Assembly: GCF_000768695.1 (NCBI RefSeq)
Contig: NZ_AVPL01000016.1
Coordinates: forward strand, 1 to 64,000
Direction: 5' to 3'
DNA from: Knoellia aerolata DSM 18566
Lineage (GTDB): Bacteria > Actinomycetota > Actinomycetes > Actinomycetales > Dermatophilaceae
Length of the DNA stretch: 64,000 bases
This document shows positions 45,285 to 53,857 of this stretch, piece after piece; positions within the stretch are counted from its first letter, which is position 1, and each line of letters starts with the position of its first letter. Both the position numbers and the translations under genes were made by a program. The notes beneath the pieces are model-generated. The model made no database searches and was not told the DNA's origin. It saw only the letters and a list, made by a program, of their open reading frames with translations.

Positions 45285-48200
45285 TCAGTACTCCACCTTC
45301 GCGGTCCGCTTGCGGATGGTCGTGACCTCGTCGCGGTTGTTGCCGATCGGCCCGATGTAGTTGAAGAAGTACGACAGCTGGGCGTAGCCGCCGACGATGT
45401 GGTTCGGCTTGAGCAGGATGCGCGTGAGGCTGTTGTGGATGCCGCCCCGCTTTCCGTCGCGCTCGGTGAGCGGCACGTCGATGAGCCGGTCCTGGGCGTG
45501 GTGCATGTAGACCGTGCCCTCGGGCATCCGGTGGCTGACGATGGCACGGGCCGCGACGACGCCGTTGCGGTTGACCATCTCGATCCAGTCGTTGTCCTTG
45601 ATGCCCACCTTGTCCGCGTCCACGTTCGACATCCACACCGACTGGCCGCCGCGGGAGAGGGACAGCATGAAGAGGTTGTCCTGGTACTCCGAGTGGATCG
45701 ACCACTTGTTGTGCGGGGTGAGGTAGCGCACCGACACCGACAGGCTCTGGCCGTGCTTGTCGCTCAGCTCCCCGACCGGCGCCTCACCGAAGAGGTGGGT
45801 CATGTTGAGCGGTGGCCGGTAGACGGGCAGCGCTTCGCCCATGCCGAGGAACCAGTCGTGGTCGACGTAGAACTGCTGCCGGCCGGTCAGCGTGTGGAAC
45901 GGCTTGTGCCGCTCGATGTTGATGGTGAACGGGGCGTAGCGCCGCCCTCCCGACTCCGAGCCGGACCACTCCGGGCTCGTGATGACGGGGACCGGCGCCA
46001 CCTGGGTGTCGGCGAAGGTGATCTGCTTCCCCTCGTGCTCCGAGGCGAGGTCGGCGAGCCTGGTGCCCGTCCTCTTCTCGAGGAACTCGAAGCCCTGGGT
46101 GGCGAGGTGGCCGTTGGACACGCCGGCGAGGTGCAGCATGGCGTCGGCCATCTGGATGTCGGTCTCGACCTTCGGCTGGCCGTCACCGACACCGCCGCGG
46201 CGGACCCCGTTGCGCCCGCGGAGGATCTCGACCTCGCGCTTGACGTCGTACGCGACGCCCTTGGTGAGCATGCCGACCTTCTCGAGGAGCGGGCCGATCG
46301 TCGTCATCTTGTCGTAGATCTGGGTGTAGTCCCGCTCGGCGACGGCAATGACCGGCATGGTCTTGCCGGGCACCGGTTCGCACTCGCCGGCGCGCCAGTC
46401 CTTGACCTCGCCGTGGACGGTGGCCATGGCCTCGGGCGTGTCGTGCCAGAGGGGCTTGGCGATGACGTCCTTGCGTGTGCCGAGGTGGTCCACGGCCAGC
46501 TCGCTGAACTTCTTCGCGATGGCCTTCCACGTCTCCCAGTCCGACTTCGTCTGCCACGGCGGGTTGATCGCCGGGTTGAACGAGTGGATGAACGGGTGCA
46601 TGTCGGTCGTCGACAGGTCGTGCTTCTCGTACCAAGTGGCGGCGGGCAGCACGACGTCCGAGAAGATCGTCGAGCTCGTCATCCGGAAGTCGATGGTGAG
46701 GAGCAGGTCGAGCTTGCCGTCGAGGGCCTTGTCGGCCCACTCGACGCTCGTCGGCCGCTGCTCCGGGCCCGCCTCGACCGCGGTGGCCGCGCTGTCGGTG
46801 CCGAGCAGGTGGCGCAGGAAGTACTCGTTGCCCTTGGCCGAGCTGCCGAGGAGGTTCGAGCGCCACAGCGAGAGGATCCGCGGATGGTTGGTTCCTGACT
46901 CCGGGTCCTCGACCGCGAAGCGCAGCCGGCCCTCCTTGAGCTCCTGGGCGACGTAGGCCGGTGCCTCCATGCCGGCGGCGGCGGCGTCGTCGGCGAGGTC
47001 GAGCGAGCTGCGGTCGAAGGTGGGGTAGCTCGGCGTCCAGCCCAGCCGCACCGACTGGGAGAGCAGGTCCATGACGCTCTTGCCGGCGAAGATCCCGGTG
47101 CCGGCGTCGAGGTCGTCGGCGGAGAAGGTGTCGTAGCGGTACTGGGAGGTGTGGACGTACCAGTACGCGGTCTGGTTCATGTGGCGCGGCGGACGCTGCC
47201 AGTCGAGGGCGAACGCCATGTGCTGGAAGCCCATGATCGGCCGGATCTTCTCCTGGCCGACGTAGTGCGCCCAGCCGCCGCCGTTGCGGCCCTGGCACCC
47301 GGTGATCGTCGTGAGGAGGAGGATCGCCCGGTAGATCTGGTCGCTGTGGAACCAGTGGTTGGTCCCGGCACCGAGCAGGATCATGCCGCGGCCGTCGGTG
47401 TCGATGGCGTTCTGCGCCCACTCGCGGGCGAGCCGCTCGACCTGCGCGGCCGGGACGCCGGTGAGCTCCTCCTGCCACGCGGGCGTCGCGGGCACCGACG
47501 GGTCGTCGTAGCCGGTCGGCCAGGCGCCGGGCAGCCCGTCGCGGGCCACGCCGTACTGGGCGAGGAGCAGGTCGAGCACCGTCGTGACGAGCCGGTCGCC
47601 GAGACGGCGCACCGGCACCCCTCGTGGCTCGTGGGCGACCTTGCCGTCGGCGGCGTCGAAGCGCGGCAGCGAGACCTCGACCGCGTCGTCGTGGGTGCCG
47701 AACAGCGTGAGCACCGGGTCGACGTCACCGAGCTCGAGGTTCCACTTCCCGAGGCCCTCGTCACCGAACCGGTCGCCGATCGACCCGCCCAGCACGGCGA
47801 GCTCGCCGGTGCGGGCGTCGAACACGGCCGGCTTCCACATGGCGTTCTCGGAGTCCGACTTCGGCCCGCCCTCGACGTCGCCGGCGACGAGGTACTTGCC
47901 GGGCCGCAGGACGCCGTCAGGACCGGGCACGAGCACGACGAGGTTGGAGAGGTCGGTGTACTGCTTGTTGTAGTCGGTGAAGAACGGCACCTGCTGGTCG
48001 ACGAAGAACTCCTTGAGGATGACGTGCCCCATCGCCATCGCGAGCGCACCGTCGGTCCCCGGGCCGAGCGTCACCCACTCGTCGGCGAACTTGACGTTCT
48101 CGGCGTAGTCGGGTGCGACGGCGATGACCTTCTGCCCGCGGTAGCGCGCCTCGGTCATCCAGTGGGCGTCCGGCGTCCGCGTGAGCGGCACGTTCGAGCC

Positions 48201-49010
48201 CCACATGATGAGGTATGCCGCGTCCCACCAGTCCCCGGACTCCGGCACGTCGGTCTGGTCGCCGAACATCTGCGGCGAGGCGTTGGGCAGGTCTGCGTAC
48301 CAGTCGTAGAACGAGAGCATGGGTGCGCCGACGAGCTCGAGGAACCGGGCACCGGACGCGTACGACACCGGCGACATCGCGGGGATGGGCGAGAACCCGG
48401 CGATGCGGTCGGGACCGTGGACCTTCGTCGTCCAGACGTGCGCCGCCGCGACGATCTCGACGACCTCGTCCCACGTGGAGCGGACGAGTCCGCCCTTGCC
48501 GCGGGCCTTCTTGTAGCGGTCGGCCTTCACGGGGTCCTCGACGATCGAGCCCCAGGCGAGCACCGGGTCTCCCCCGTGCGCCTTCTTGGCCTCACGGAAC
48601 AGCTCGACCAGGACGGCGCGCACGTAGGGGTAGCGGATCCGGGTGGGCGAGTAGGTGTACCAGGAGAAGGCGGCCCCCCGAGGACAGCCGCGCGGCTCGT
48701 AGTCGGGCCGGTCCGCGCCCGCGGACGGGTAGTCGGTCTGCTGCGCCTCCCAGGTGATGATGCCGTCCTTGACGTACACCTTCCACGAGCACGAGCCCGT
48801 GCAGTTCACCCCGTGCGTCGAGCGCACGACCTTGTCGTGGCTCCAGCGGTCGCGGTAGAACGAGTCGCCGCCGCGCCCACCCTCGAGGCTCAGGGTGCGC
48901 TTGTCGTCCGAGACGTCACCCCGCGTGAAGAACCTCCGGGTCCCGACGAGTGCGTCGGCGAGTGGGCCGTCGAATCCGGATCGTCTGGCGGCCGGCTCGC
49001 TGATGCTCAC
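45285..49010 (-). CDS. narG: Respiratory nitrate reductase alpha subunit (Mo-bisMGD)
   Basis: Reduces nitrate to nitrite on the cytoplasmic face. 1241 residues. N-terminal FS0 cluster ligands THGVNCTGSCSWK (His plus Cys), the Mo-ligand Asp region YADLPNASPQMFGDQTD, GSNVPLTRTPDAHW, and the C-terminal molydopterin-binding domain with MHHAQDRLIDVPL and YAQLSYFFNYIGP. GTG 49010 is preferred because GAGGAGA lies just upstream; the frame is open to 49103 but that covers the DevR-like boxes. Confidence 0.95.
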   Translation of the reverse strand: MSISEPAARRSGFDGPLADALVGTRRFFTRGDVSDDKRTLSLEGGRGGDSFYRDRWSHDKVVRSTHGVNCTGSCSWKVYVKDGIITWEAQQTDYPSAGADRPDYEPRGCPRGAAFSWYTYSPTRIRYPYVRAVLVELFREAKKAHGGDPVLAWGSIVEDPVKADRYKKARGKGGLVRSTWDEVVEIVAAAHVWTTKVHGPDRIAGFSPIPAMSPVSYASGARFLELVGAPMLSFYDWYADLPNASPQMFGDQTDVPESGDWWDAAYLIMWGSNVPLTRTPDAHWMTEARYRGQKVIAVAPDYAENVKFADEWVTLGPGTDGALAMAMGHVILKEFFVDQQVPFFTDYNKQYTDLSNLVVLVPGPDGVLRPGKYLVAGDVEGGPKSDSENAMWKPAVFDARTGELAVLGGSIGDRFGDEGLGKWNLELGDVDPVLTLFGTHDDAVEVSLPRFDAADGKVAHEPRGVPVRRLGDRLVTTVLDLLLAQYGVARDGLPGAWPTGYDDPSVPATPAWQEELTGVPAAQVERLAREWAQNAIDTDGRGMILLGAGTNHWFHSDQIYRAILLLTTITGCQGRNGGGWAHYVGQEKIRPIMGFQHMAFALDWQRPPRHMNQTAYWYVHTSQYRYDTFSADDLDAGTGIFAGKSVMDLLSQSVRLGWTPSYPTFDRSSLDLADDAAAAGMEAPAYVAQELKEGRLRFAVEDPESGTNHPRILSLWRSNLLGSSAKGNEYFLRHLLGTDSAATAVEAGPEQRPTSVEWADKALDGKLDLLLTIDFRMTSSTIFSDVVLPAATWYEKHDLSTTDMHPFIHSFNPAINPPWQTKSDWETWKAIAKKFSELAVDHLGTRKDVIAKPLWHDTPEAMATVHGEVKDWRAGECEPVPGKTMPVIAVAERDYTQIYDKMTTIGPLLEKVGMLTKGVAYDVKREVEILRGRNGVRRGGVGDGQPKVETDIQMADAMLHLAGVSNGHLATQGFEFLEKRTGTRLADLASEHEGKQITFADTQVAPVPVITSPEWSGSESGGRRYAPFTINIERHKPFHTLTGRQQFYVDHDWFLGMGEALPVYRPPLNMTHLFGEAPVGELSDKHGQSLSVSVRYLTPHNKWSIHSEYQDNLFMLSLSRGGQSVWMSNVDADKVGIKDNDWIEMVNRNGVVAARAIVSHRMPEGTVYMHHAQDRLIDVPLTERDGKRGGIHNSLTRILLKPNHIVGGYAQLSYFFNYIGPIGNNRDEVTTIRKRTAKVEY

Positions 49011-49071
49011 GTGATCTCCTCGTCGTCGCGGAACTCCGACGCCAGCCAACCCCCCCAGCGGCCGAAGGGCA

Positions 49072-49117
49072 AGGACCAACGTCCCGACGACACGCGGCGA
49101 CACAGGACCAAAGACCC
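49072..49117. promoter_or_regulatory. Two DevR/DosR-like boxes between narG and narK
   Basis: AGGACCAACGTCCC (49072-49085) and AGGACCAAAGACCC (49104-49117), 12 of 14 identical, 32 bp apart (three helical turns). Read on the minus strand each matches the mycobacterial DosR core GGGACTWWAGTCCC at 11 of 14 positions. A possible narK -10, TAACGT at 49141-49146, places box 2 near -42, the usual activator position. Confidence 0.6.
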
Positions 49118-49197
49118 TGACCGACGGCCGTGGAGGTCGCTAACGTCACGTGCCGGCGGTCGAAAACGACCGCGCCACGCTTGGAAGGAGACCGGCC

Positions 49198-50592
49198 GTG
49201 CCGGACCACCGCTCTGCCACGGTCGCCAGTGAGGACACCTCCGCTCGCCGGGTGCTGGTGATGTCGACCCTCGCCTTCACCGTGATGTTCGCGGTGTGGC
49301 TGATGTTCGGCATCCTCGGCATCCCGATCCGCGAGGAGTTCGGCCTCAGCGACGTCGAGCTCTCGTGGTTGAGCGCGGTGGCGGTCCTCAACGGTTCGCT
49401 GTGGCGGCTGCCCGCCGGGATGATCACCGACCGCATCGGCGGTCGCAAGGTCTTCGCGGCGATGCTCGCGTTCACGGCGGTGCCGGCCTACCTCGTGTCC
49501 CGGGCGGAGAGCTACGGACTCCTGCTCGTCCTCGCCTTCCTCGTCGGCTTCGCCGGCAACTCCTTCAGCGCCGGCATCTCGTGGAACTCGGCCTGGACGG
49601 CGCGGGGCCGGCAGGGGTTCGCTCTCGGAGTCTTCGGGGCCGGGAACGTCGGGGCGTCGGTCACCAAGTTCATCGGGCCGGCGCTCATCACGGGCACCGC
49701 GGGTGCCACGTACTTCGGTGTCGTCGAGGGCGGCTGGCGGATCGTCCCGGTGATCTACGCCGTGCTGCTCCTCGTCCTCGCGGTCCTCGTCCTCGTCGTC
49801 ACCCCGGCCGAGGACCGGATGCCGGGCCGCGGGCGCCCGTTGCGCGAGCAGGTCCAGCCGTTGCGGCAGCTCCGGGTGTGGCGCTTCAGCCTCTACTACG
49901 TCGCCGTCTTCGGCGCCTACGTGGCGCTGGCAGCCTGGCTGCCGAAGTACTATGTCGACAACTTCGACGTGAGCCTGGGCACCGCTGCCCTGCTCACCGC
50001 GACCTTCATCTTCCCGGCCTCGCTGCTGCGCCCGGTCGGTGGCTGGTTCTCCGACCGGTGGGGCGCGCGACGCGCGATGTACTGGACCTTCGGCGTGATG
50101 ATGGCCACCACCCTCTTCCTGTCGATGCCGGGTGGCCACATCGTCCTGCAGACCCGGAGCGGGGCGAAGGAGATCCTCCCGTACGAGATCGGTCTGTGGC
50201 CCTTCGCCATCGTCGTCTTCGTGCTCGGCTGCGCGATGGGGGTCGGCAAGGCCGCCGTCTTCAAGCACATCCCCGAGTACTTCCCGAAGGACGTCGGCGC
50301 GGTCGGTGGCCTCGTCGGGATGCTCGGTGGTCTCGGTGGCTTCTTCCTGCCGCCGCTGTTCGCCTACAGCCAGCGGTGGACCGGCCTGCCGTCGAGCACG
50401 TTCTTCGTCCTCTTCCTCCTCACCGCCGGCTGCAGCCTGTGGATGCACTGGACCGTCGTCCACATGCTCCACACCTCCTCGCCCGAGCTCGCCACGGCCC
50501 TCGAGGCCCCGGGCTCCATGCCCGACACGTCACCGGCCACCCCGGCCACCCCGGCGGACTCCCGCCAGATCCCACAGGAGGCACGAGCATGA
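49198..50592 (+). CDS. narK: Nitrate/nitrite transporter, NarK1-like MFS
   Basis: 464 residues, 12 membrane helices. Nitrate-porter features: FGILGIPIREEFGLSDVELS, GSLWRLPAGMITDRIGGRK, the first nitrate signature FLVGFAGNSFSAGISWNSAW near 115-140, and GVGKAAVFKHIPEYFPKDVG in the second signature region. GTG 49198 follows GGAAGGAG (49183-49190). The NarK1 type usually imports nitrate with protons. Its stop overlaps the second transporter gene. Confidence 0.9.
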   Translation: MPDHRSATVASEDTSARRVLVMSTLAFTVMFAVWLMFGILGIPIREEFGLSDVELSWLSAVAVLNGSLWRLPAGMITDRIGGRKVFAAMLAFTAVPAYLVSRAESYGLLLVLAFLVGFAGNSFSAGISWNSAWTARGRQGFALGVFGAGNVGASVTKFIGPALITGTAGATYFGVVEGGWRIVPVIYAVLLLVLAVLVLVVTPAEDRMPGRGRPLREQVQPLRQLRVWRFSLYYVAVFGAYVALAAWLPKYYVDNFDVSLGTAALLTATFIFPASLLRPVGGWFSDRWGARRAMYWTFGVMMATTLFLSMPGGHIVLQTRSGAKEILPYEIGLWPFAIVVFVLGCAMGVGKAAVFKHIPEYFPKDVGAVGGLVGMLGGLGGFFLPPLFAYSQRWTGLPSSTFFVLFLLTAGCSLWMHWTVVHMLHTSSPELATALEAPGSMPDTSPATPATPADSRQIPQEARA

Positions 50593-51989
50593 GCAGCACG
50601 ACCGCGAAGCGCGCAGGTGGTGAGTGGCTGGACGCCTGGGACCCCGAGAACGAGGAGACCTGGGACAAGCGGCTGGCCTGGACGACCCTCTCGATCACGA
50701 CGTTCACGCTGACCCTCTGCTTCGCCTCGTGGTTCCTCGCCAGCGCCATCGCCCCCAAGCTCACCAACTTGGGGTTCGACCTCACCCAGAGCCAGCTCTA
50801 CTGGCTCACCTCTCTGCCCGGGCTCGCAGGCGGACTGATGCGCCTCGGGTGGATGGTCATGCCGCCCGTGCTCGGCACGCGCAAGCTCGTCACCCTGACG
50901 ACACTGCTGCTCATCTTCCCGGTGCTCGGCTGGGCCGTACGCATCCAGGACCCGACCACGCCCTACTGGGAGCTCCTCGCGCTCTCGTTCCTGTCCGGCA
51001 TCGGCGGCGGGGCGTTCTCGGGCTTCATGCCCAGCACGTCCTACTTCTTCCCGCGACGGCTGCAGGGCACGGCGCTCGGCCTCCAGGCCGGCATCGGCAA
51101 CTTCGGCGTCTCCCTCGTCCAGCTGCTCACCCCGTGGATCATCGGCTTCAGCATGATCGGCTTCCTCGGCAGCTCGCAGACGATGCAGGGCCTGCCGGGC
51201 AAGCAGGCCTCCGAGGTCTGGTACCAGAACGCGTCCTTCGTCTACATCCCGTTCATCCTCATCGGTGCCGCGCTCGCCTGGACGATGCTCAAGTCGGTCC
51301 CGGTCACCTCCAACATCCGCCAGCAGTTCGACATCTTCAAGAGCCAGGACACCTGGTGGATGACGCTCATCTACATCATGACCTTCGGCACCTTCTCCGG
51401 CCTCGCAGCCCAGTTCGGCCTGCTCATGAAGAACCTCTACGGCGCCGGCAACGCCGAGATCGTCCAGGGAGCCGGGGCGAGCGCCCAGCTGCTCATCGAC
51501 GGCTACTCGGTGCCCGACCCGGTGAAGTACGTCTTCCTCGGCCCGCTCGTCGGCGCCGCCGCCCGGGTCGTCTTCAGCCCGCTGACTGACCGCATGGGCG
51601 GCGCCCGGTGGACGCTGGCCTCGGGGATCGGCCTCGTCGCCTCCATCGCGTGGACGATGACCGCGCTGGTGCCCGACACCTCCTCGGCCGAGGCCCTGCG
51701 CAGTGACTTCAACACCTTCCTCTGGGGGATGCTCGCGATCTTCCTCTTCAGCGGCATCGGCAACGCCTCGACCTTCAAACAGATGCCGATGATCTTCGAG
51801 CGCCGCCAGGCCGGTGGGGTCATCGGATGGACGGCGGCGATCGCGGCCTTCGGCCCGTTCCTCTTCGGCGTCGGCCTCACGATCATGTCTCCGACGACGT
51901 TCTACGCCATCGGTATCGCGTGGGCCGTCATGTGCATCGCCATCACGTGGATGCGCTACGCGCGACCCGGGGCCCCGAAACCCTCGTAG
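50589..51989 (+). CDS. Nitrate/nitrite transporter, NarK2-like MFS
   Basis: 466 residues, MFS fold with N-terminal extension (WDPENEETWDKRLAWTTLSI). Signatures: LTQSQLYWLTSLPGLAGGLMRLGWM, SGIGGGAFSGFMPSTSYFFPRR, LQAGIGNFGVSLVQLLTPW and FLFSGIGNASTFKQMPMIF. NarK2-type carriers usually exchange nitrate for nitrite. ATGA overlap with the first transporter gives a two-gene pair comparable to the fused NarK1-NarK2 of Paracoccus. Confidence 0.9.
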   Translation: MSSTTAKRAGGEWLDAWDPENEETWDKRLAWTTLSITTFTLTLCFASWFLASAIAPKLTNLGFDLTQSQLYWLTSLPGLAGGLMRLGWMVMPPVLGTRKLVTLTTLLLIFPVLGWAVRIQDPTTPYWELLALSFLSGIGGGAFSGFMPSTSYFFPRRLQGTALGLQAGIGNFGVSLVQLLTPWIIGFSMIGFLGSSQTMQGLPGKQASEVWYQNASFVYIPFILIGAALAWTMLKSVPVTSNIRQQFDIFKSQDTWWMTLIYIMTFGTFSGLAAQFGLLMKNLYGAGNAEIVQGAGASAQLLIDGYSVPDPVKYVFLGPLVGAAARVVFSPLTDRMGGARWTLASGIGLVASIAWTMTALVPDTSSAEALRSDFNTFLWGMLAIFLFSGIGNASTFKQMPMIFERRQAGGVIGWTAAIAAFGPFLFGVGLTIMSPTTFYAIGIAWAVMCIAITWMRYARPGAPKPS

Positions 51990-51993
51990 GCCA

Positions 51994-52026
51994 CCGGACC
52001 CGGACCGCGCGTGTTCCGGGCGCCGG
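51994..52026 (+). terminator. Possible terminator after the narK pair
   Basis: CCGG (51994-51997) and CCCGG (51999-52003) can pair with CCGG (52023-52026) and CCGGG (52016-52020), giving a bulged 9-bp stem just after the stop. No U-tract. Confidence 0.4.
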
Positions 52027-52049
52027 CCTGACGGCATACCCTTGTCCGC

Positions 52050-52739
52050 GTGATGATGCCCTCGCTCGGACCCGACTGGATGGACCCACAGTGGCTCCTC
52101 GACCGCTTCGGCTCCCAGTTCTTCTGGGTGAGCACGGCGATCGTCTTCATCGAGTGCGGCCTGCTCTTCCCGATCCTCCCGGGTGACTCGCTGCTCTTCG
52201 CGATCGGCCTGTTCATCAACCGCGGCGACCTCGACATCAACATCGCCCTGGCCTGCCTCATCCTCAGCATCGCCGCCTTCGTCGGCAACGTCGTCGGGTA
52301 CGAGATCGGCCGCTTCATCGGGGCCCCGCTCTACGAGCGCGACGGCCGCTTCATCAAGCGCAAGTACTTCGACCAGACGCACGAGTTCTTCGAGAAGCAC
52401 GGCAACAAGGCGCTCGTCCTCGGCCGGTTCGTCCCGATCGTCCGGACGTTCATCACGGTCGTCGCGGGCGTGAGCCGCATGGACCGGGGACGCTTCTTCC
52501 TCTGGAGCGGTGTGGGCGCCGTGCTGTGGGCGACCGGCATCACGCTTCTCGGCTACTTCCTCGGCGGCATCCAGTTCGTCCACGACAACCTCGAGGCCGC
52601 GATCCTGCTCATCGTGGCGATGTCGGTGCTGCCGATGGTGTTCGAGCTGGTCCGCGCACGGCGCGGTCACACGGCGAGCGAAACCATCATCGAGGAGACC
52701 GTCGAGGTCATCGACGACGTCCGCAAGGACCGGCTCTGA
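52050..52739 (+). CDS. DedA-family membrane protein
   Basis: 229 residues. DedA/SNARE-associated motifs: FIECGLLFPILPGDSLLFAIG, FVGNVVGYEIGRFIG, KYFDQTHEFFEKHGNKALVLGRFVPIVRTF and VAGVSRMDRGRFFLWSGVGAVLWA. The family includes undecaprenyl-phosphate and phosphatidylethanolamine flippases. GTG 52050 lies 7 nt after TACCCT (52037-52042), suggesting a leaderless mRNA; that -10 overlaps a CGGCATAC copy. Confidence 0.9.
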   Translation: MMMPSLGPDWMDPQWLLDRFGSQFFWVSTAIVFIECGLLFPILPGDSLLFAIGLFINRGDLDINIALACLILSIAAFVGNVVGYEIGRFIGAPLYERDGRFIKRKYFDQTHEFFEKHGNKALVLGRFVPIVRTFITVVAGVSRMDRGRFFLWSGVGAVLWATGITLLGYFLGGIQFVHDNLEAAILLIVAMSVLPMVFELVRARRGHTASETIIEETVEVIDDVRKDRL

Positions 52740-52785
52740 CGTCTCACCCCGTGGGAGCCGAGCCCGGCCGGGCTATGGTCTCGCC

Positions 52786-53697
52786 ATGAGTGATGGGTCC
52801 CGCGTGGCCGTGTACGTCGACTTCGACAACATGGTCATCTCCCGGTACGACGACGTCCACGGCGCCGGGCACTGGCGTCGGGACGACGCCCGACGGCACG
52901 TCCCGGACAGCGGCTCCGGCGACGACGTCTCCCAGCGGCTGGCCGAGGCCCAGGTCGACCTGGGCGCGATCATCGACTACGCCTCGTCCTTCGGGACGGT
53001 CGCGCTGACCCGGGCCTACGCCGACTGGTCGGTCCCGGCGAACGCCTCGTACAAGCACCAGCTCATCGACCGGGCGGTCGACCTCGTGCAGCTCTTCGCC
53101 ACCTCGGGCACCAAGAACGGCGCGGACATCCGGTTGTCGATCGACGCGGTCGACGACCTCTTCCAGCACGCCGACATCACCCACGTCGTCGTGGTCGGAG
53201 GCGACTCCGACTACATCCCGCTGGCCCAGCGCTGCAAGCGGATGGGCCGCTTCGTCGTCGGCATCGGGGTCACCGGGTCCACGAGCCGTGCCCTGGTCGC
53301 GGCCTGTGACGACTTCAGCTCCTACGGCGACCTCCCGGGCGTCGACGAGCCGCCGGTCCCCGATCCGGCCCAGGAGACCACGCCGGAGTCCGTGCCGGAG
53401 TCGACCCCCGCCAAGGCGAAGAAGGCCGCGCCCACGAAGGCGGCGGCGTCGGGTCGGGGCAAGGGCGCCAAGGCGCAGGCGACGCTGTTCCGACGGGCCA
53501 TCGAGGTGGGCTCGGAGAAGAGCGACGACGGCTGGCAGCACTCCTCCAGCGTGAAGAGCCAGATGCAGCGGCTCGACTCGACGTTCAAGGAGAAGGCGCT
53601 GGGGTTCTCGTCGTTCCGGGCGTTCGTCGAGGCCCACGACCACCTCGTCGAGACGAAGGTGCTCGACAACGGCCAGCTGGCCGTGCGCCTGCGCTGA
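52786..53697 (+). CDS. NYN-domain RNase-like protein with C-terminal OST-HTH/LOTUS-like domain
   Basis: 303 residues. N-terminal NYN/PIN-like fold: VAVYVDFDNMVISRYDD, QVDLGAIIDYASSFGTV, KNGADIRLSIDAVDDLFQH and VVVVGGDSDYIPLAQRCKRMG, carrying the acidic residues (D12, D14, D107, D134 approximately). An acidic/Pro/Lys/Ala linker (185-230) leads to a LOTUS-like module (LFRRAIEVG...SSVKSQMQRLDSTFKEKALGFSSFRAFVEAHDHLV). Probably cleaves or binds RNA. TATGGT 6 nt before ATG 52786 suggests a leaderless mRNA. Confidence 0.88.
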   Translation: MSDGSRVAVYVDFDNMVISRYDDVHGAGHWRRDDARRHVPDSGSGDDVSQRLAEAQVDLGAIIDYASSFGTVALTRAYADWSVPANASYKHQLIDRAVDLVQLFATSGTKNGADIRLSIDAVDDLFQHADITHVVVVGGDSDYIPLAQRCKRMGRFVVGIGVTGSTSRALVAACDDFSSYGDLPGVDEPPVPDPAQETTPESVPESTPAKAKKAAPTKAAASGRGKGAKAQATLFRRAIEVGSEKSDDGWQHSSSVKSQMQRLDSTFKEKALGFSSFRAFVEAHDHLVETKVLDNGQLAVRLR

Positions 53698-53792
53698 ACG
53701 AGGGCGGCTACCGGCGGACGGACCCGACACGACCATCCCGCCCGGCGAGGCATGACGCCCTTCGTCTCGGGGCACACACGCTGTGCCGCACT

Positions 53793-53812
53793 GCTGGTCG
53801 CTGGCGACCAGC
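53793..53812. promoter_or_regulatory. 9-bp-arm palindrome before the HNH gene
   Basis: GCTGGTCGC (53793-53801) and GCGACCAGC (53804-53812) around TG. It lies 34 nt upstream of -10 TAGTGT (53846-53851), where a repressor or activator could act. The gap 53698-53857 holds nothing else clear. Confidence 0.4.
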
Positions 53813-53857
53813 CCTCGAACGATGTCGAGTGTCAGTGGTCGTCCGTAGTGTTGGGGC

